From contig JAUXFF010000005.1 in NCBI GenBank assembly GCA_030620155.1, forward strand, positions 1-46,482: DNA of 46,482 nucleotides. Reading direction: 5' to 3'. A program made the position numbers and the translations under genes. Shown piece by piece: positions 1-8,307 of the stretch (positions are counted from its first letter, which is position 1; every line of letters begins with the position of its first letter). Origin of the DNA: Candidatus Cloacimonadota bacterium. Lineage in GTDB: Bacteria; Cloacimonadota; Cloacimonadia; Cloacimonadales; TCS61. A model generated the notes under the pieces. The model searched no databases. It was not told where the DNA came from and saw only the letters and a program-made list of their open reading frames with translations.

Positions 1-116
1 CTGCTTTTATTTTTTAATTTTAAATATTGATTTGATAATTATCATAATTTAAAGCAAATAAAAATATTGCCTAAAAAACTGGAAAATCAGAATTAGCGAA
101 AAGAAAGCGGATTAAA

Positions 117-2111
117 ATGAATAAATTTAAATTAATCTCAAATTATAAACCGAAAGGTGACCAGCCACAAGCGATAACCGAGCTTGTCGAAGGGTTAATA
201 TCTGACGATAAGTTTCAAACCTTATTAGGTGTTACAGGTTCCGGGAAAACCTTCACCATCGCGAATGTGATTGAAAAAGTAAATAAACCAACCCTGGTTT
301 TATCTCATAATAAAACACTTGCCGCACAGCTTTATGGAGAGTTCAAACAATTATTTCCGGAAAATGCGGTCGAATATTTTATAAGTTATTATGATTATTA
401 TCAACCTGAAGCGTACATCCCGGGCAGAGATATTTATATTGAAAAAGATGCGGATATAAATAAACAGATCGAAAGGTTGCGTTTACATACAACCATGAGC
501 TTAATGGAAAGACAAGATGTTATCATAGTTGCAAGTGTGTCTTGCATTTACGGATTGGGCATACCGGAGGAATACAGGGAAGCGCATCTGCGAATAAAAA
601 CCGGTGAGATAATTGACCGTGATCATCTTCTTAAAAAGCTTGTGGAAATTCATTACGGACGAAATGATATAGCTTTTGAGAGTGGAACTTTCCGGGTTCA
701 TGGTGATATTGTGGATATTTTCCCTGCTTATATGGAACATTCGATCAGGGTGGAATTCTATGGTGATGAGATTGAAAAGATATCCAGGTTAAATCCGCTG
801 GATAACAGGGTTCTGGAAGTGGTAAACGAATACCCGATCTATCCCGCAAATCATTTTATAACCTCGAAATCTATTTTGGCTAAAGCGGTTAATTCTATTA
901 AAGAAGAATTAAAAGAAAGAATCAATTTTTTTGAAAAAAATAAAAAACTTTTAGAAGCTCAAAGAATAGAGCAGCGTACAAATTTTGACCTGGAAATGTT
1001 GAATGAATTAGGTTATTGCTCTGGAATTGAAAATTATTCCCGTCATTTAACAGGAGCAAAAAAGGGTGAGCCGCCATATTGTTTGTTAGATTATTTTCCA
1101 GAAGATTTTTTAATGGTTATTGATGAATCTCACGCCACGATACCACAGATTCACGCAATGTATGGAGGAGATTACACCAGGAAAAAAAATCTGGTTGATT
1201 TCGGTTTTCGACTCCCTTCCGCCTTTGATAATCGTCCCTTAAAATTTGATGAATTTGAAAATAAGATTAACCATGTAATATTTATATCTGCTACTCCGGC
1301 AGAATATGAACTTTCCAAAACTGAAGGTGTTTTTGTGGAACAGGTTATCAGACCCACAGGCTTAATAGATCCTGAAATTGAAATAAAACCTGTTTCCACC
1401 CAGGTAGATGATCTTTTGGAACAGATTCGAACCAGGACTGCTGTAAATCAGAAAATTCTGGTTACTACACTTACAAAGAGAATGGCGGAAGACTTGAGTG
1501 AATACTTATCAAGAGCGGGGGTCAAGACACGTTATCTTCATAGTGAGATAACTGCTATAGATAGGACAAAAATAATACGTGATTTAAGACTTGGAGAATT
1601 TGATGTTTTAGTCGGGATCAATCTATTGAGGGAAGGTTTAGATCTTCCTGAAGTTTCTTTAGTTGCAATCCTGGATGCTGATAAAGCCGGATTTCTCCGC
1701 TCAACTCGTTCTTTAATCCAGACAGCAGGTAGAGCCGCTCGAAATATAGAGGGGAAAGTGCTATTTTATGCAGATAAAATTACAGATGCAATGCGGGAAA
1801 CCATAGATGAAACCAATCGCAGGCGAGCCAAACAAATGCGATATAACATCGAAAATAATATAACCCCCCAGAGTATCAAAAAAAATATTGACGACATAAT
1901 GGCTTCTACAAGTGTGGCCGAAGGTTATCGGAAAGTTGACAAAAAAGAGAAGGTTTCCGAAAGAGATAAGTTTATGAAATATTTAAACTTAGATTCGAAG
2001 GAAAAGGTTATGGAGTTGTTGGAAAAAGAAATGATAGAAGCATCAGACAAACTGGATTTTGAAAGAGCGGCAGAACTAAGAGACCGCATATTTGAATTGA
2101 AAGAGTCATAG
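117..2111 (+). CDS. uvrB: Excinuclease ABC subunit B (UvrB)
   Basis: DNA-damage recognition and helicase-like subunit of the UvrABC nucleotide excision repair machinery; cytoplasmic. The 664-residue length is normal for the family. Visible features are a Walker A motif GVTGSGKT near residue 38, the beta-hairpin region [12 protein letters not shown] near residue 91 that clamps DNA, the DESHATIPQ helicase motif near residue 340, helicase motifs V/VI ([14 protein letters not shown] and QTAGRAARN) and a C-terminal UVR motif ([18 protein letters not shown]) that binds UvrA or UvrC. The ATG start gives the canonical N-terminus ending in the GDQPQAI Q-motif. It stands alone; the 174-bp gap to the next gene suggests it is not part of the following metabolic operon. 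Confidence 0.98.
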   Translation: MNKFKLISNYKPKGDQPQAITELVEGLISDDKFQTLLGVTGSGKTFTIANVIEKVNKPTLVLSHNKTLAAQLYGEFKQLFPENAVEYFISYYDYYQPEAYIPGRDIYIEKDADINKQIERLRLHTTMSLMERQDVIIVASVSCIYGLGIPEEYREAHLRIKTGEIIDRDHLLKKLVEIHYGRNDIAFESGTFRVHGDIVDIFPAYMEHSIRVEFYGDEIEKISRLNPLDNRVLEVVNEYPIYPANHFITSKSILAKAVNSIKEELKERINFFEKNKKLLEAQRIEQRTNFDLEMLNELGYCSGIENYSRHLTGAKKGEPPYCLLDYFPEDFLMVIDESHATIPQIHAMYGGDYTRKKNLVDFGFRLPSAFDNRPLKFDEFENKINHVIFISATPAEYELSKTEGVFVEQVIRPTGLIDPEIEIKPVSTQVDDLLEQIRTRTAVNQKILVTTLTKRMAEDLSEYLSRAGVKTRYLHSEITAIDRTKIIRDLRLGEFDVLVGINLLREGLDLPEVSLVAILDADKAGFLRSTRSLIQTAGRAARNIEGKVLFYADKITDAMRETIDETNRRRAKQMRYNIENNITPQSIKKNIDDIMASTSVAEGYRKVDKKEKVSERDKFMKYLNLDSKEKVMELLEKEMIEASDKLDFERAAELRDRIFELKES

Positions 2112-2285
2112 CCCTTTTTGAAAAAATTACATATTATAATGTATCAATCTGGTCTTCAATTAATTAAAACTTTTTTTTTAAACAAATAAGAAGAATATAA
2201 AAATAAAGGATTTTACGAAAATCTTAAATATAAAAGCGATTAAATAAAGTACAGCCTTTTATTGCCGTGCTTTACAGGAGATAAC

Positions 2286-2600
2286 ATGAGTGCTGCAAGA
2301 AAGCCTAAGAAGGTGGAGAAACATAAAGAAGGTACAATTATTCTTACTGATGATTCTTCCATTAAGATGGAAGTTGCAATTGATGATATTAAATCCGAGG
2401 GAGATTATAAAAAATCCCCTGTTTATATTTATTATGACTGGTGTAAGAAATGCGGGATATGTGTTTCATTTTGTCCCACAGGAGCTTTGGGAAGAAAACC
2501 GGATGGTTCACCCTACGTCCCACATCCGGAGAAATGTATTCATTGTGAAATGTGTGATAGGCTCTGTCCTGATTTTGCAATAACCGGTGCCAAAAGGTAG
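2286..2600 (+). CDS. korD: 2-oxoacid:ferredoxin oxidoreductase, ferredoxin-like delta subunit (KorD/OorD type)
   Basis: Small electron-transfer subunit with two [4Fe-4S] sites, visible as CKKCGICVSFCP and CIHCEMCDRLCP. It would carry electrons from the alpha/beta catalytic core to free ferredoxin. I chose the ATG at 2286 (MSAARK) rather than the track's TTG at 2262 because it has an appropriately spaced CAGGAG ribosome-binding site. The protein is 104 residues with a charged, lysine-rich N-terminal extension of about 45 residues before the clusters. It is the first gene of the tight block korD-korA-korB-korC-mce. Confidence 0.9.
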   Translation: MSAARKPKKVEKHKEGTIILTDDSSIKMEVAIDDIKSEGDYKKSPVYIYYDWCKKCGICVSFCPTGALGRKPDGSPYVPHPEKCIHCEMCDRLCPDFAITGAKR

Positions 2601-2609
2601 GGAGGGGAA

Positions 2610-3788
2610 ATGTCAAAAAACAATACTTTAAAAAAAAGAAAAACTGTTTTGATGCAGGGAAATGAAGCTATTGCTCGCGGAGCTCTGGATGCAGGAGTAA
2701 ATTTTTATGCAGGTTATCCCATTACTCCTTCCACCGAGATAGCCGAGATATTTTCTTATGAACTGCCAAGGCGTGGTGGTAAATTTATTCAAATGGAAGA
2801 TGAGATCGCCAGTATTTCTGCAATAATTGGAGGTTCACTTGCAGGTGCGAAAACCATGACAGCCACTAGCGGACCGGGTTTTTCCCTTATGATGGAAGGG
2901 ATCGGATTTGCCAAAATGACGGAAACACCCTGCGTGGTAGTGAACGTGATGCGTGGAGGTCCCAGCACTGGTCTTCCTACCAAACCTTCACAGAGTGATA
3001 TCATGCAGGCAAGATGGGGAAATCATGGCGATGCCCCGGCTATAGTGCTTTATCCGAATTCAGTTATGGAAAGTTACGAACTTTCTATTCGTGCTGTTAA
3101 CCTTGCCGAAAAATACAGAACCTGTGTTATTCTCCTTTCCGATGAAGTTCTTGGACATATGAGAGAAACCGTTAATCTTCCCGATCTGTCTAAGATTAAA
3201 ATAATTAGTAGAATCAAACCGACAATTCCTCCTGAGTGGTATAAACATTTTCCTGAAAACCCGAAATATCCCATGCCAATGGCAAGTTTTGGAGAAGGTT
3301 ACCGCTTTCATGTTACTGGTTTATCACATGATGAAAAAGGTTTTCCCACAAATAAAGCAAAAGAAATTTCCCGGATGATGGAGAGATTCAGGAAGAAAAT
3401 TGAATATTATATTAAAGATATCGTTCAGATCGAAAGTTTCTTTATGGAAGATGCAAAGATAGCTATTTTTTCTGTCGGTATTACAGCGCGTGCAGCCAAA
3501 GAAGCTGTGATGAAAGCTCGCAAACGCGGGATTAAGGTCGGGCTTCTTCGACCACTTACAATCTGGCCTTTCCCGGATGGTGCAGTAAAGAAATACCTGG
3601 GAGATAAAAAGGCGATAATCGTTCCTGAATTAAATGAAGGACAGCTCTCACTTGAACTTAAAAGAGTTATGGGTGGGATCTGGAATTATGAAATAAGAAA
3701 GACGAAGAACATTGTAGAATTACACAAGAATTCAGGAGAACTTATCACACCTGAAGAAATTTTCCAGACTATCAGGGAGGTAAAGTAA
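2610..3788 (+). CDS. korA: 2-oxoacid:ferredoxin oxidoreductase alpha subunit (2-oxoglutarate type)
   Basis: Pyrimidine-binding half of a thiamine-diphosphate (ThDP) enzyme that converts a 2-oxoacid plus CoA to an acyl-CoA, CO2 and reduced ferredoxin. Residues seen: the YPITP substrate loop with Thr39, the ThDP-activating glutamate region FIQMEDE (61-67) and RGGPSTG with Arg115. The C-terminal part holds the transketolase-C-like domain (VGLLRPLTIWPFPDGAV). At 392 residues it matches KorA/VorB-type alpha subunits. A strong GGGAGGGG ribosome-binding site precedes the ATG. Placement next to methylmalonyl-CoA epimerase suggests succinyl-CoA chemistry, hence 2-oxoglutarate; branched-chain or other 2-oxoacids cannot be excluded from sequence alone. 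Confidence 0.9.
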   Translation: MSKNNTLKKRKTVLMQGNEAIARGALDAGVNFYAGYPITPSTEIAEIFSYELPRRGGKFIQMEDEIASISAIIGGSLAGAKTMTATSGPGFSLMMEGIGFAKMTETPCVVVNVMRGGPSTGLPTKPSQSDIMQARWGNHGDAPAIVLYPNSVMESYELSIRAVNLAEKYRTCVILLSDEVLGHMRETVNLPDLSKIKIISRIKPTIPPEWYKHFPENPKYPMPMASFGEGYRFHVTGLSHDEKGFPTNKAKEISRMMERFRKKIEYYIKDIVQIESFFMEDAKIAIFSVGITARAAKEAVMKARKRGIKVGLLRPLTIWPFPDGAVKKYLGDKKAIIVPELNEGQLSLELKRVMGGIWNYEIRKTKNIVELHKNSGELITPEEIFQTIREVK

Positions 3789-3789
3789 A

Positions 3790-4632
3790 ATGCCAAAGAT
3801 TTCCCAAAAAGCAATTCATAAGTTCTTAAGACATGACAAAAATTTCCCACATGTTTGGTGTCCCGGATGTAGTAATGGAATAGTTCTGGGTGCGACCATT
3901 AGAGCAATCGCAGAACTGGGTTATAAAAAGGATAATATTGTAATGGTTTCCGGGATCGGATGTTCCAGCAGGATGCCGGTTTATGTGGATTTTAATACAC
4001 TTCACTCTCTGCATGGACGGGCTATCGCTTATGCCACTGGTATAAAAATCGTAAAACCTGAAATGAAAGTGATCGTTATTACTGGAGATGGCGATGCAAC
4101 TGCTATCGGTGGAAATCATTTTATTCATGGAGCTCGCAGGAATATTGACATGACCGTTATCCTCATAAATAATAATATCTATGGAATGACCGGCGGACAG
4201 TATTCTCCCACAACACCCTACGGAGATAGGACAACCACAACTCCGTATGGGAATATAGATCCTGTTTTTGATATTTGCAATCTTGCGCTTGGTGCGGGAG
4301 CCACATTTGTTGCCCGAACAACAGCTTTCCATGTAATTGAAGCACAATCTTTCATAAAACAGGCTTTTGAACACAAAGGTTTTTCTTTGGTAGAGATCAT
4401 CAGTGCCTGTCCTGTTATTTACGGACGCTTAAACAAAAAAGGCGATGCATCTGCTATGATGAAAAGTATGAAAGAAAATGTTCTTCCAATAAAAGCGTTT
4501 GAAAAACTTTCCGATAAACAGAAAAAAGGAAAGCAAAAAAGAGGAATTTTTGTTAACAAGATTCGTCCTGAATTTATAGAGGAATATGACAAACTTATTA
4601 AATCTCTTCAAGACGAGAAAGGCAGGAAATGA
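3790..4632 (+). CDS. korB: 2-oxoacid:ferredoxin oxidoreductase beta subunit
   Basis: ThDP-diphosphate-binding and [4Fe-4S]-binding half of the enzyme, working with the upstream alpha subunit. The cluster ligands are all visible: WCPGC (Cys24, Cys27), GIGC (Cys58) and SAC (Cys207). The ThDP motif GDGD (99-102) ending in NNN about 26 residues later is intact. The start codon lies one base after the alpha stop codon, with GGGAGG upstream, indicating translational coupling. This is the complete reference copy against which the two later beta paralogues can be judged. Confidence 0.92.
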   Translation: MPKISQKAIHKFLRHDKNFPHVWCPGCSNGIVLGATIRAIAELGYKKDNIVMVSGIGCSSRMPVYVDFNTLHSLHGRAIAYATGIKIVKPEMKVIVITGDGDATAIGGNHFIHGARRNIDMTVILINNNIYGMTGGQYSPTTPYGDRTTTTPYGNIDPVFDICNLALGAGATFVARTTAFHVIEAQSFIKQAFEHKGFSLVEIISACPVIYGRLNKKGDASAMMKSMKENVLPIKAFEKLSDKQKKGKQKRGIFVNKIRPEFIEEYDKLIKSLQDEKGRK

Positions 4633-5192
4633 TGGCAAATACGATATTTAAAAAAGAGATTAGATTTAGCGGTAGTGGAGGACAGGGACTTATAACGGCA
4701 GGAATCATCTTTGCAAGAGCAGCAGTTATAGAAAAGTATAGAGTTACTCAGACCCAGAGCTACGGACCCGAATCACGCGGGGGTGCCAGCCGTGCAGATG
4801 TGATTATCAGTAATGCCGAATTTTACTACCCCGAAGCTACTCGATTTGACATATTAGTTACACTTACACAGGAAGCTTATGATAGATATTCCGTTAATTT
4901 GAAAGACAACGGAATACTGATCGCAGATAATACTTCCGTAAAAAATATCACTCTTTTGGATTCGGAAGTTTATGAGTTACCTTTTGCTGACATTGCTCAG
5001 CAAAGACTCAGATCCCTGCTTCCTACGAATATTATTACTCTCGGTTTCCTTGTAAGGATAACAGGTGTAGTCAGCGAAGCTTCTTTAAAAAAAGCTATTC
5101 AGAATTTCATCAAACCTCAATATGTCGAAATGGATCTTAAAGCTATGAAATTGGGGTTCAAATTAGCAGACGAATATATCATAGAAGAATAA
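4629..5192 (+). CDS. korC: 2-oxoacid:ferredoxin oxidoreductase gamma subunit
   Basis: Gamma (PorC/KorC-domain) subunit of the oxidoreductase. It shows the family's opening GSGGQGLITAG, then SYGPESRGGASRADVIIS, which together form the conserved fold and the CoA-side region. The ATG overlaps the korB stop codon (ATGA), so the two are translationally coupled; a second ATG three bases later is an equally possible start. Length of 187 residues is usual. It completes a four-subunit complex with the three upstream genes. Confidence 0.9.
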   Translation: MMANTIFKKEIRFSGSGGQGLITAGIIFARAAVIEKYRVTQTQSYGPESRGGASRADVIISNAEFYYPEATRFDILVTLTQEAYDRYSVNLKDNGILIADNTSVKNITLLDSEVYELPFADIAQQRLRSLLPTNIITLGFLVRITGVVSEASLKKAIQNFIKPQYVEMDLKAMKLGFKLADEYIIEE

Positions 5193-5602
5193 TGTTAAAA
5201 AAAATCAATCATATTGGTATTGCAGTTAAAGATTTAGACGTTGCTGTTGAATTTTATAAGAAACTGGGGCTTAAAGTTGAAGCCTGTGAAATCGTTGAAT
5301 CTCAAAAAGTTAAGGTTGCATTTATACCATTAGGTGAGGTTCGAATTGAGCTTCTTGAAGCAACTTCTGACGATAGCCCGATCGCCAAGTTCATAGAAAA
5401 GAAGGGAGAAGGAGTTCATCATATAGCGATGGGAACGGATAAGCTTATTCCCACCTTAAAAGATGTTGAATCCCAAAATATTCACTTAATTGATAGGGTT
5501 CCCAGGAAAGGCGCCCATAATATGGAAATTGCATTTATACATCCAAAATCTACTCATGGAGTCTTATTTGAACTCTGTGAAGAAAAAGAAAAAAAGACAT
5601 GA
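5192..5602 (+). CDS. mce: Methylmalonyl-CoA epimerase
   Basis: Interconverts (S)- and (R)-methylmalonyl-CoA, the step between propionyl-CoA carboxylation products and methylmalonyl-CoA mutase. The sequence is a single VOC/glyoxalase-fold protein of 136 residues with family hallmarks: NHIGIAVKDL at the start, IELLEATSDDSPI, GEGVHHIA in the middle, PRKGAHN and IAFIHPKSTHGVLFELCE at the end; the histidines and glutamate of the metal site sit in these motifs. Its start overlaps the korC stop (TAATG). Placement with the 2-oxoacid oxidoreductase ties that enzyme to succinyl-CoA/propionyl-CoA metabolism. The mutase and carboxylase are not in this window. Confidence 0.95.
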   Translation: MLKKINHIGIAVKDLDVAVEFYKKLGLKVEACEIVESQKVKVAFIPLGEVRIELLEATSDDSPIAKFIEKKGEGVHHIAMGTDKLIPTLKDVESQNIHLIDRVPRKGAHNMEIAFIHPKSTHGVLFELCEEKEKKT

Positions 5603-5777
5603 CTTTTTATAACATAGAATCTTTAAAAAACCTCTATATAAAAAATAAATTTTATAATGTCAAAAATATTTATTAAATTAATTGACAAAGTTTTTGAAAT
5701 TTAGATTGTCGCCCCAAAAAAAATGAAAAAGAGAGATATAACAGAATTCAACTAGCAGGTTTCTTTAAAAAGAGGTT

Positions 5778-5897
5778 ATGTTGGAAATAAGCCGGGTTGC
5801 TGCTTATTCAATTTATAATTTTATTTTTGTTTATTTTTGCAATAACGAGCAAAAAAGTAAATCTGAAGAGCGAAGTGCAAAACTGGTAAATATATAA
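5778..5897 (+). CDS. Possible 39-residue small protein, unrecognised
   Basis: An ATG-initiated ORF too short for the ORF track. It encodes a hydrophobic segment (VAAYSIYNFIFVYFC) followed by a charged tail ending LVNI. The stop codon is 8 bases before a strong intrinsic terminator, which would fit a complete small transcript. Against it, the AGAGG ribosome-binding site is only two bases from the ATG, and low-complexity AT-rich sequence often produces such ORFs by chance. It could instead be part of a non-coding leader. Confidence 0.18.
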   Translation: MLEISRVAAYSIYNFIFVYFCNNEQKSKSEERSAKLVNI

Positions 5898-5904
5898 TAC
5901 GTTG

Positions 5905-5940
5905 AAACGTAGTTTATGATTAAATAGACTACGTTTTTTT
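5905..5940 (+). terminator. Intrinsic terminator or attenuator upstream of the second oxidoreductase operon
   Basis: Perfect 9-bp stem AAACGTAGT / ACTACGTTT with a 14-base loop, followed by an uninterrupted run of T residues. It lies about 45 bases before the ATG of the next gene rather than at an operon end. It therefore either ends a short upstream transcript or controls read-through into the operon. Confidence 0.7.
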
Positions 5941-5982
5941 TATACTCTATAAGTATTTTGATTTTTTGCGACGGGAGATTTT

Positions 5983-6258
5983 ATGAAATATTGGGAAAAA
6001 CCATTTGGCAAAGAAAAGCCAAAAGTTCCTAATGGTGAAATCCATATACTCAAAGAAAGATGTAAAGGATGCGGTTTCTGTGTGGAATACTGCCCTAAGG
6101 ATGTCCTTGAAATGTCAGATGAATTTAATACCAAAGGTTATCATCCACCAAAAATAATGAATGAAGAGGACTGTGTGAACTGTGGTTTATGTGAGACTAT
6201 CTGCCCTGAATTTGCTATCTGGTGTACTTTGAAAGAGGAGGTAGCTCTTGAAAACTAA
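5983..6258 (+). CDS. Ferredoxin-type delta subunit of the second 2-oxoacid oxidoreductase
   Basis: 91-residue protein with two [4Fe-4S] motifs, CKGCGFCVEYCP and CVNCGLCETICP, on a KorD/VorD-like frame. ATG with GGGAG upstream. It opens the second oxidoreductase locus and would move electrons from the ThDP core toward ferredoxin or to the HdrCBA-MvhD proteins encoded downstream. Only one delta subunit serves the two alpha/beta pairs in this locus. Confidence 0.88.
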   Translation: MKYWEKPFGKEKPKVPNGEIHILKERCKGCGFCVEYCPKDVLEMSDEFNTKGYHPPKIMNEEDCVNCGLCETICPEFAIWCTLKEEVALEN

Positions 6259-7459
6259 CTTAAAAGCGGTTTTAACTGGAACACATACTCTTAGTGGTAA
6301 TGAGGCATTTATAGAAGGCGCCTTTGCTGCAGGATGCCGTTTTCTCGCTGCTTATCCAATCATGCCTGCCATTGAAACGATAGAAAGATACTTGAAAAGA
6401 AGCGCAGAGGTCGGTGCCACATTTATTCAGATGGAAGATGAAATTTCAGCTCTTGCTGCTGTTATAGGTGCTTCCTGGACTGGGAAAAAGTCAATGACAG
6501 TAACATCCGGTCCCGGCTTTTCCAATATGATGGAGCATTTGGGACTCGGTGTGATGCTGGAAACTCCTTGTGTAATTGTTGATGTGCAACAGTCAGGACC
6601 ATCATTAGGAATTCCAACTCGCGCAGGGCAAGGCGATATGATGCAGGCAAGATGGGGTTCTCATGGAGACTATGAAGTAATTACCCTTTCTCCAAGTTCG
6701 CCACAAGAAATGTTCGATTTTACTATTAAAGCTTTTAATTTCTCCGAAAAATATAGAACACCTGTCATTATCATGTCGGATGAGTATGTGGCTCATAAGA
6801 AAGAAAAGGTAATAATTCCTCGGGCTGATGAGATAAAAATTACACCTAGACGATATTTTAAAGGGCAAAAGGATAAGTACTTACCATTCAAAAGAGATAA
6901 AGATTTTGTTCCTCGTATGGTAGATATTGGTGATGGCTATAAATTTCATGTTACAGGTTTGACTCATGATGATAAAGGTTATCCTATTATGCTTGAGGAG
7001 TGTCAGGAATATAATGTTCACCCCATTTTATGGAAAATTCGTAATGATACAGAAAAGATTATTGAATTTCAGGAAATTGGTACTAAAGATGCTGAGATTG
7101 TAATTGTCTATTATGGAGCAACATCAGGTGCTGCGAGCAAAGCAATAAAGCAGGCGAGGGATCTGGGTATAAAAGTCGGTAGTCTTAAACTTGATACGGT
7201 TTGGCCCTTCCCTGATAAGAAAATCACCGAACTTGCAGAGAAAGTGAAAGCTTTTGTTGTTCCGGAAATAAATTATGGGCAAATTGTTTCTGAAGTTGAG
7301 CGCTGCAGTTATGGAAATGCAAATGTTGTCTTTGTTTCCCATGGAGAAAATGGAATCGATAACACAGAGGATATAGTTTCTGCTATAAAATTAGCTCTGA
7401 ATGAAGAGAAAATAAAAAAAGGAATTATTGAATATCAGAGTCAAACAGGGAGAGTATAA
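6248..7459 (+). CDS. 2-oxoacid oxidoreductase alpha subunit, paralogue 2, with altered substrate-binding residues
   Basis: Clearly a KorA-family alpha subunit: it aligns without gaps to the copy at 2610 through the first 120 residues and keeps FIQMEDE and SGPG. Two positions generally invariant in active enzymes differ. The substrate-loop threonine is Met39 (YPIMP instead of YPITP), and the arginine of RGGPSTG is Gln115 (QSGPSLG). In the Sulfolobus enzyme the equivalent Thr and Arg are, as I recall, needed for 2-oxoacid binding. The start is TTG at 6248, overlapping the ferredoxin stop, with GAGGAGGT four bases upstream; no ATG gives the full domain. I infer a structural or non-catalytic alpha chain, or one for an unusual substrate. 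Confidence 0.85.
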   Translation: MKTNLKAVLTGTHTLSGNEAFIEGAFAAGCRFLAAYPIMPAIETIERYLKRSAEVGATFIQMEDEISALAAVIGASWTGKKSMTVTSGPGFSNMMEHLGLGVMLETPCVIVDVQQSGPSLGIPTRAGQGDMMQARWGSHGDYEVITLSPSSPQEMFDFTIKAFNFSEKYRTPVIIMSDEYVAHKKEKVIIPRADEIKITPRRYFKGQKDKYLPFKRDKDFVPRMVDIGDGYKFHVTGLTHDDKGYPIMLEECQEYNVHPILWKIRNDTEKIIEFQEIGTKDAEIVIVYYGATSGAASKAIKQARDLGIKVGSLKLDTVWPFPDKKITELAEKVKAFVVPEINYGQIVSEVERCSYGNANVVFVSHGENGIDNTEDIVSAIKLALNEEKIKKGIIEYQSQTGRV

Positions 7460-8305
7460 ATGGAACCTTTAAGAAAGACTGAAAAAGATATTCATCCAAT
7501 GGATGATTTACTCCGTATGGATAGAATTCCTCATATATGGTGCCCAGGTTGTGGAATTGGTACGGCTGTGACTGCTTTTGCCGCAGGTCTTGCCAAAGCA
7601 GAAATTGATTTGACCAAGACATGCATAGTTTCTGGTATTGGTTGTACCGGAAGAGTAGCAGGCTATGTAAAACTGGATTCATTTCATACAACTCATGGTA
7701 GAGCCATTGCTTTTGCAACCGGGATACAAGTTGCTAATCCAGATCTGAAAGTGATTGTCTTTTCAGGCGATGGAGATTTAATCTCGATTGGTGGGAATCA
7801 TTTTATTCACGCAGCAAGAAGAAATATTAATATGCTCGTTATCTGTGTAAATAATTTTATCTATGCAATGACAGGCGGACAGGTTGCGCCAACAACTCCG
7901 CTTGCTACTTATGCCACAACTTCACCTTTTGGTTGTGTTGAACCACCATTTAATATTCCATACTTAGCAGATTCCTCCGGAGCAGTATATGTGGCAAGAT
8001 GGACCGCTCTTCATGTTCGCAGACTCACAAATTCCATTGCTGAGGCATTAAAAAAACCAGGATTTTCCGTGATTGAAGTTATATCTCCCTGTGCAATGTA
8101 CTATTCAAGAATTAACCGACTGGGAGACGGACTTGATATGATGAAATTCTATCATGATAATACAGAGATAAGACACGGAGAAGATACAAAGAATCTTGAT
8201 ATTGGATTTCAAACAAAGATAATTGTTGGTAAATTTGTTGATAGAGAAAGACCGACTTATATGGACTCATATAATAAATGGCTTTCCGGAACAAAGAAGG
8301 ACTGA
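7460..8305 (+). CDS. 2-oxoacid oxidoreductase beta subunit, paralogue 2 (intact active site)
   Basis: ThDP and [4Fe-4S]-binding beta subunit of 281 residues. All ligands are present: WCPGCG (Cys28, Cys31), GIGC (Cys62), ISPC (Cys211), and the ThDP motif GDGD at 103-106 followed by NN. It starts directly after the stop of the altered alpha-2 gene. Because alpha-2 lacks substrate residues, this beta chain may pair catalytically with the intact alpha-3 encoded next. Confidence 0.9.
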   Translation: MEPLRKTEKDIHPMDDLLRMDRIPHIWCPGCGIGTAVTAFAAGLAKAEIDLTKTCIVSGIGCTGRVAGYVKLDSFHTTHGRAIAFATGIQVANPDLKVIVFSGDGDLISIGGNHFIHAARRNINMLVICVNNFIYAMTGGQVAPTTPLATYATTSPFGCVEPPFNIPYLADSSGAVYVARWTALHVRRLTNSIAEALKKPGFSVIEVISPCAMYYSRINRLGDGLDMMKFYHDNTEIRHGEDTKNLDIGFQTKIIVGKFVDRERPTYMDSYNKWLSGTKKD

Positions 8306-8307
8306 AA

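Larger units (their letters stand above)
5603..5982 (+). other. 380-bp intergenic leader between two oxidoreductase operons
   Basis: AT-rich and without a long gene. It holds a -35-like TTGACA at 5682 with only a weak -10 (GATTGT, 16-nt spacing), a 7-bp hairpin AATAAGC/GCTTATT near 5786-5808, a possible 39-codon ORF (5778-5897) and an intrinsic terminator (5905-5940), all before the ferredoxin gene at 5983. I do not recognise a known riboswitch or small RNA family. The arrangement fits either a short independent transcript or an attenuated leader. Confidence 0.5.

Noticed and set aside
3826-4374. 182-residue - strand ORF opposite the first beta subunit
   Set aside because: Shadow of a strongly conserved + strand gene; no ribosome-binding site or recognisable domain.
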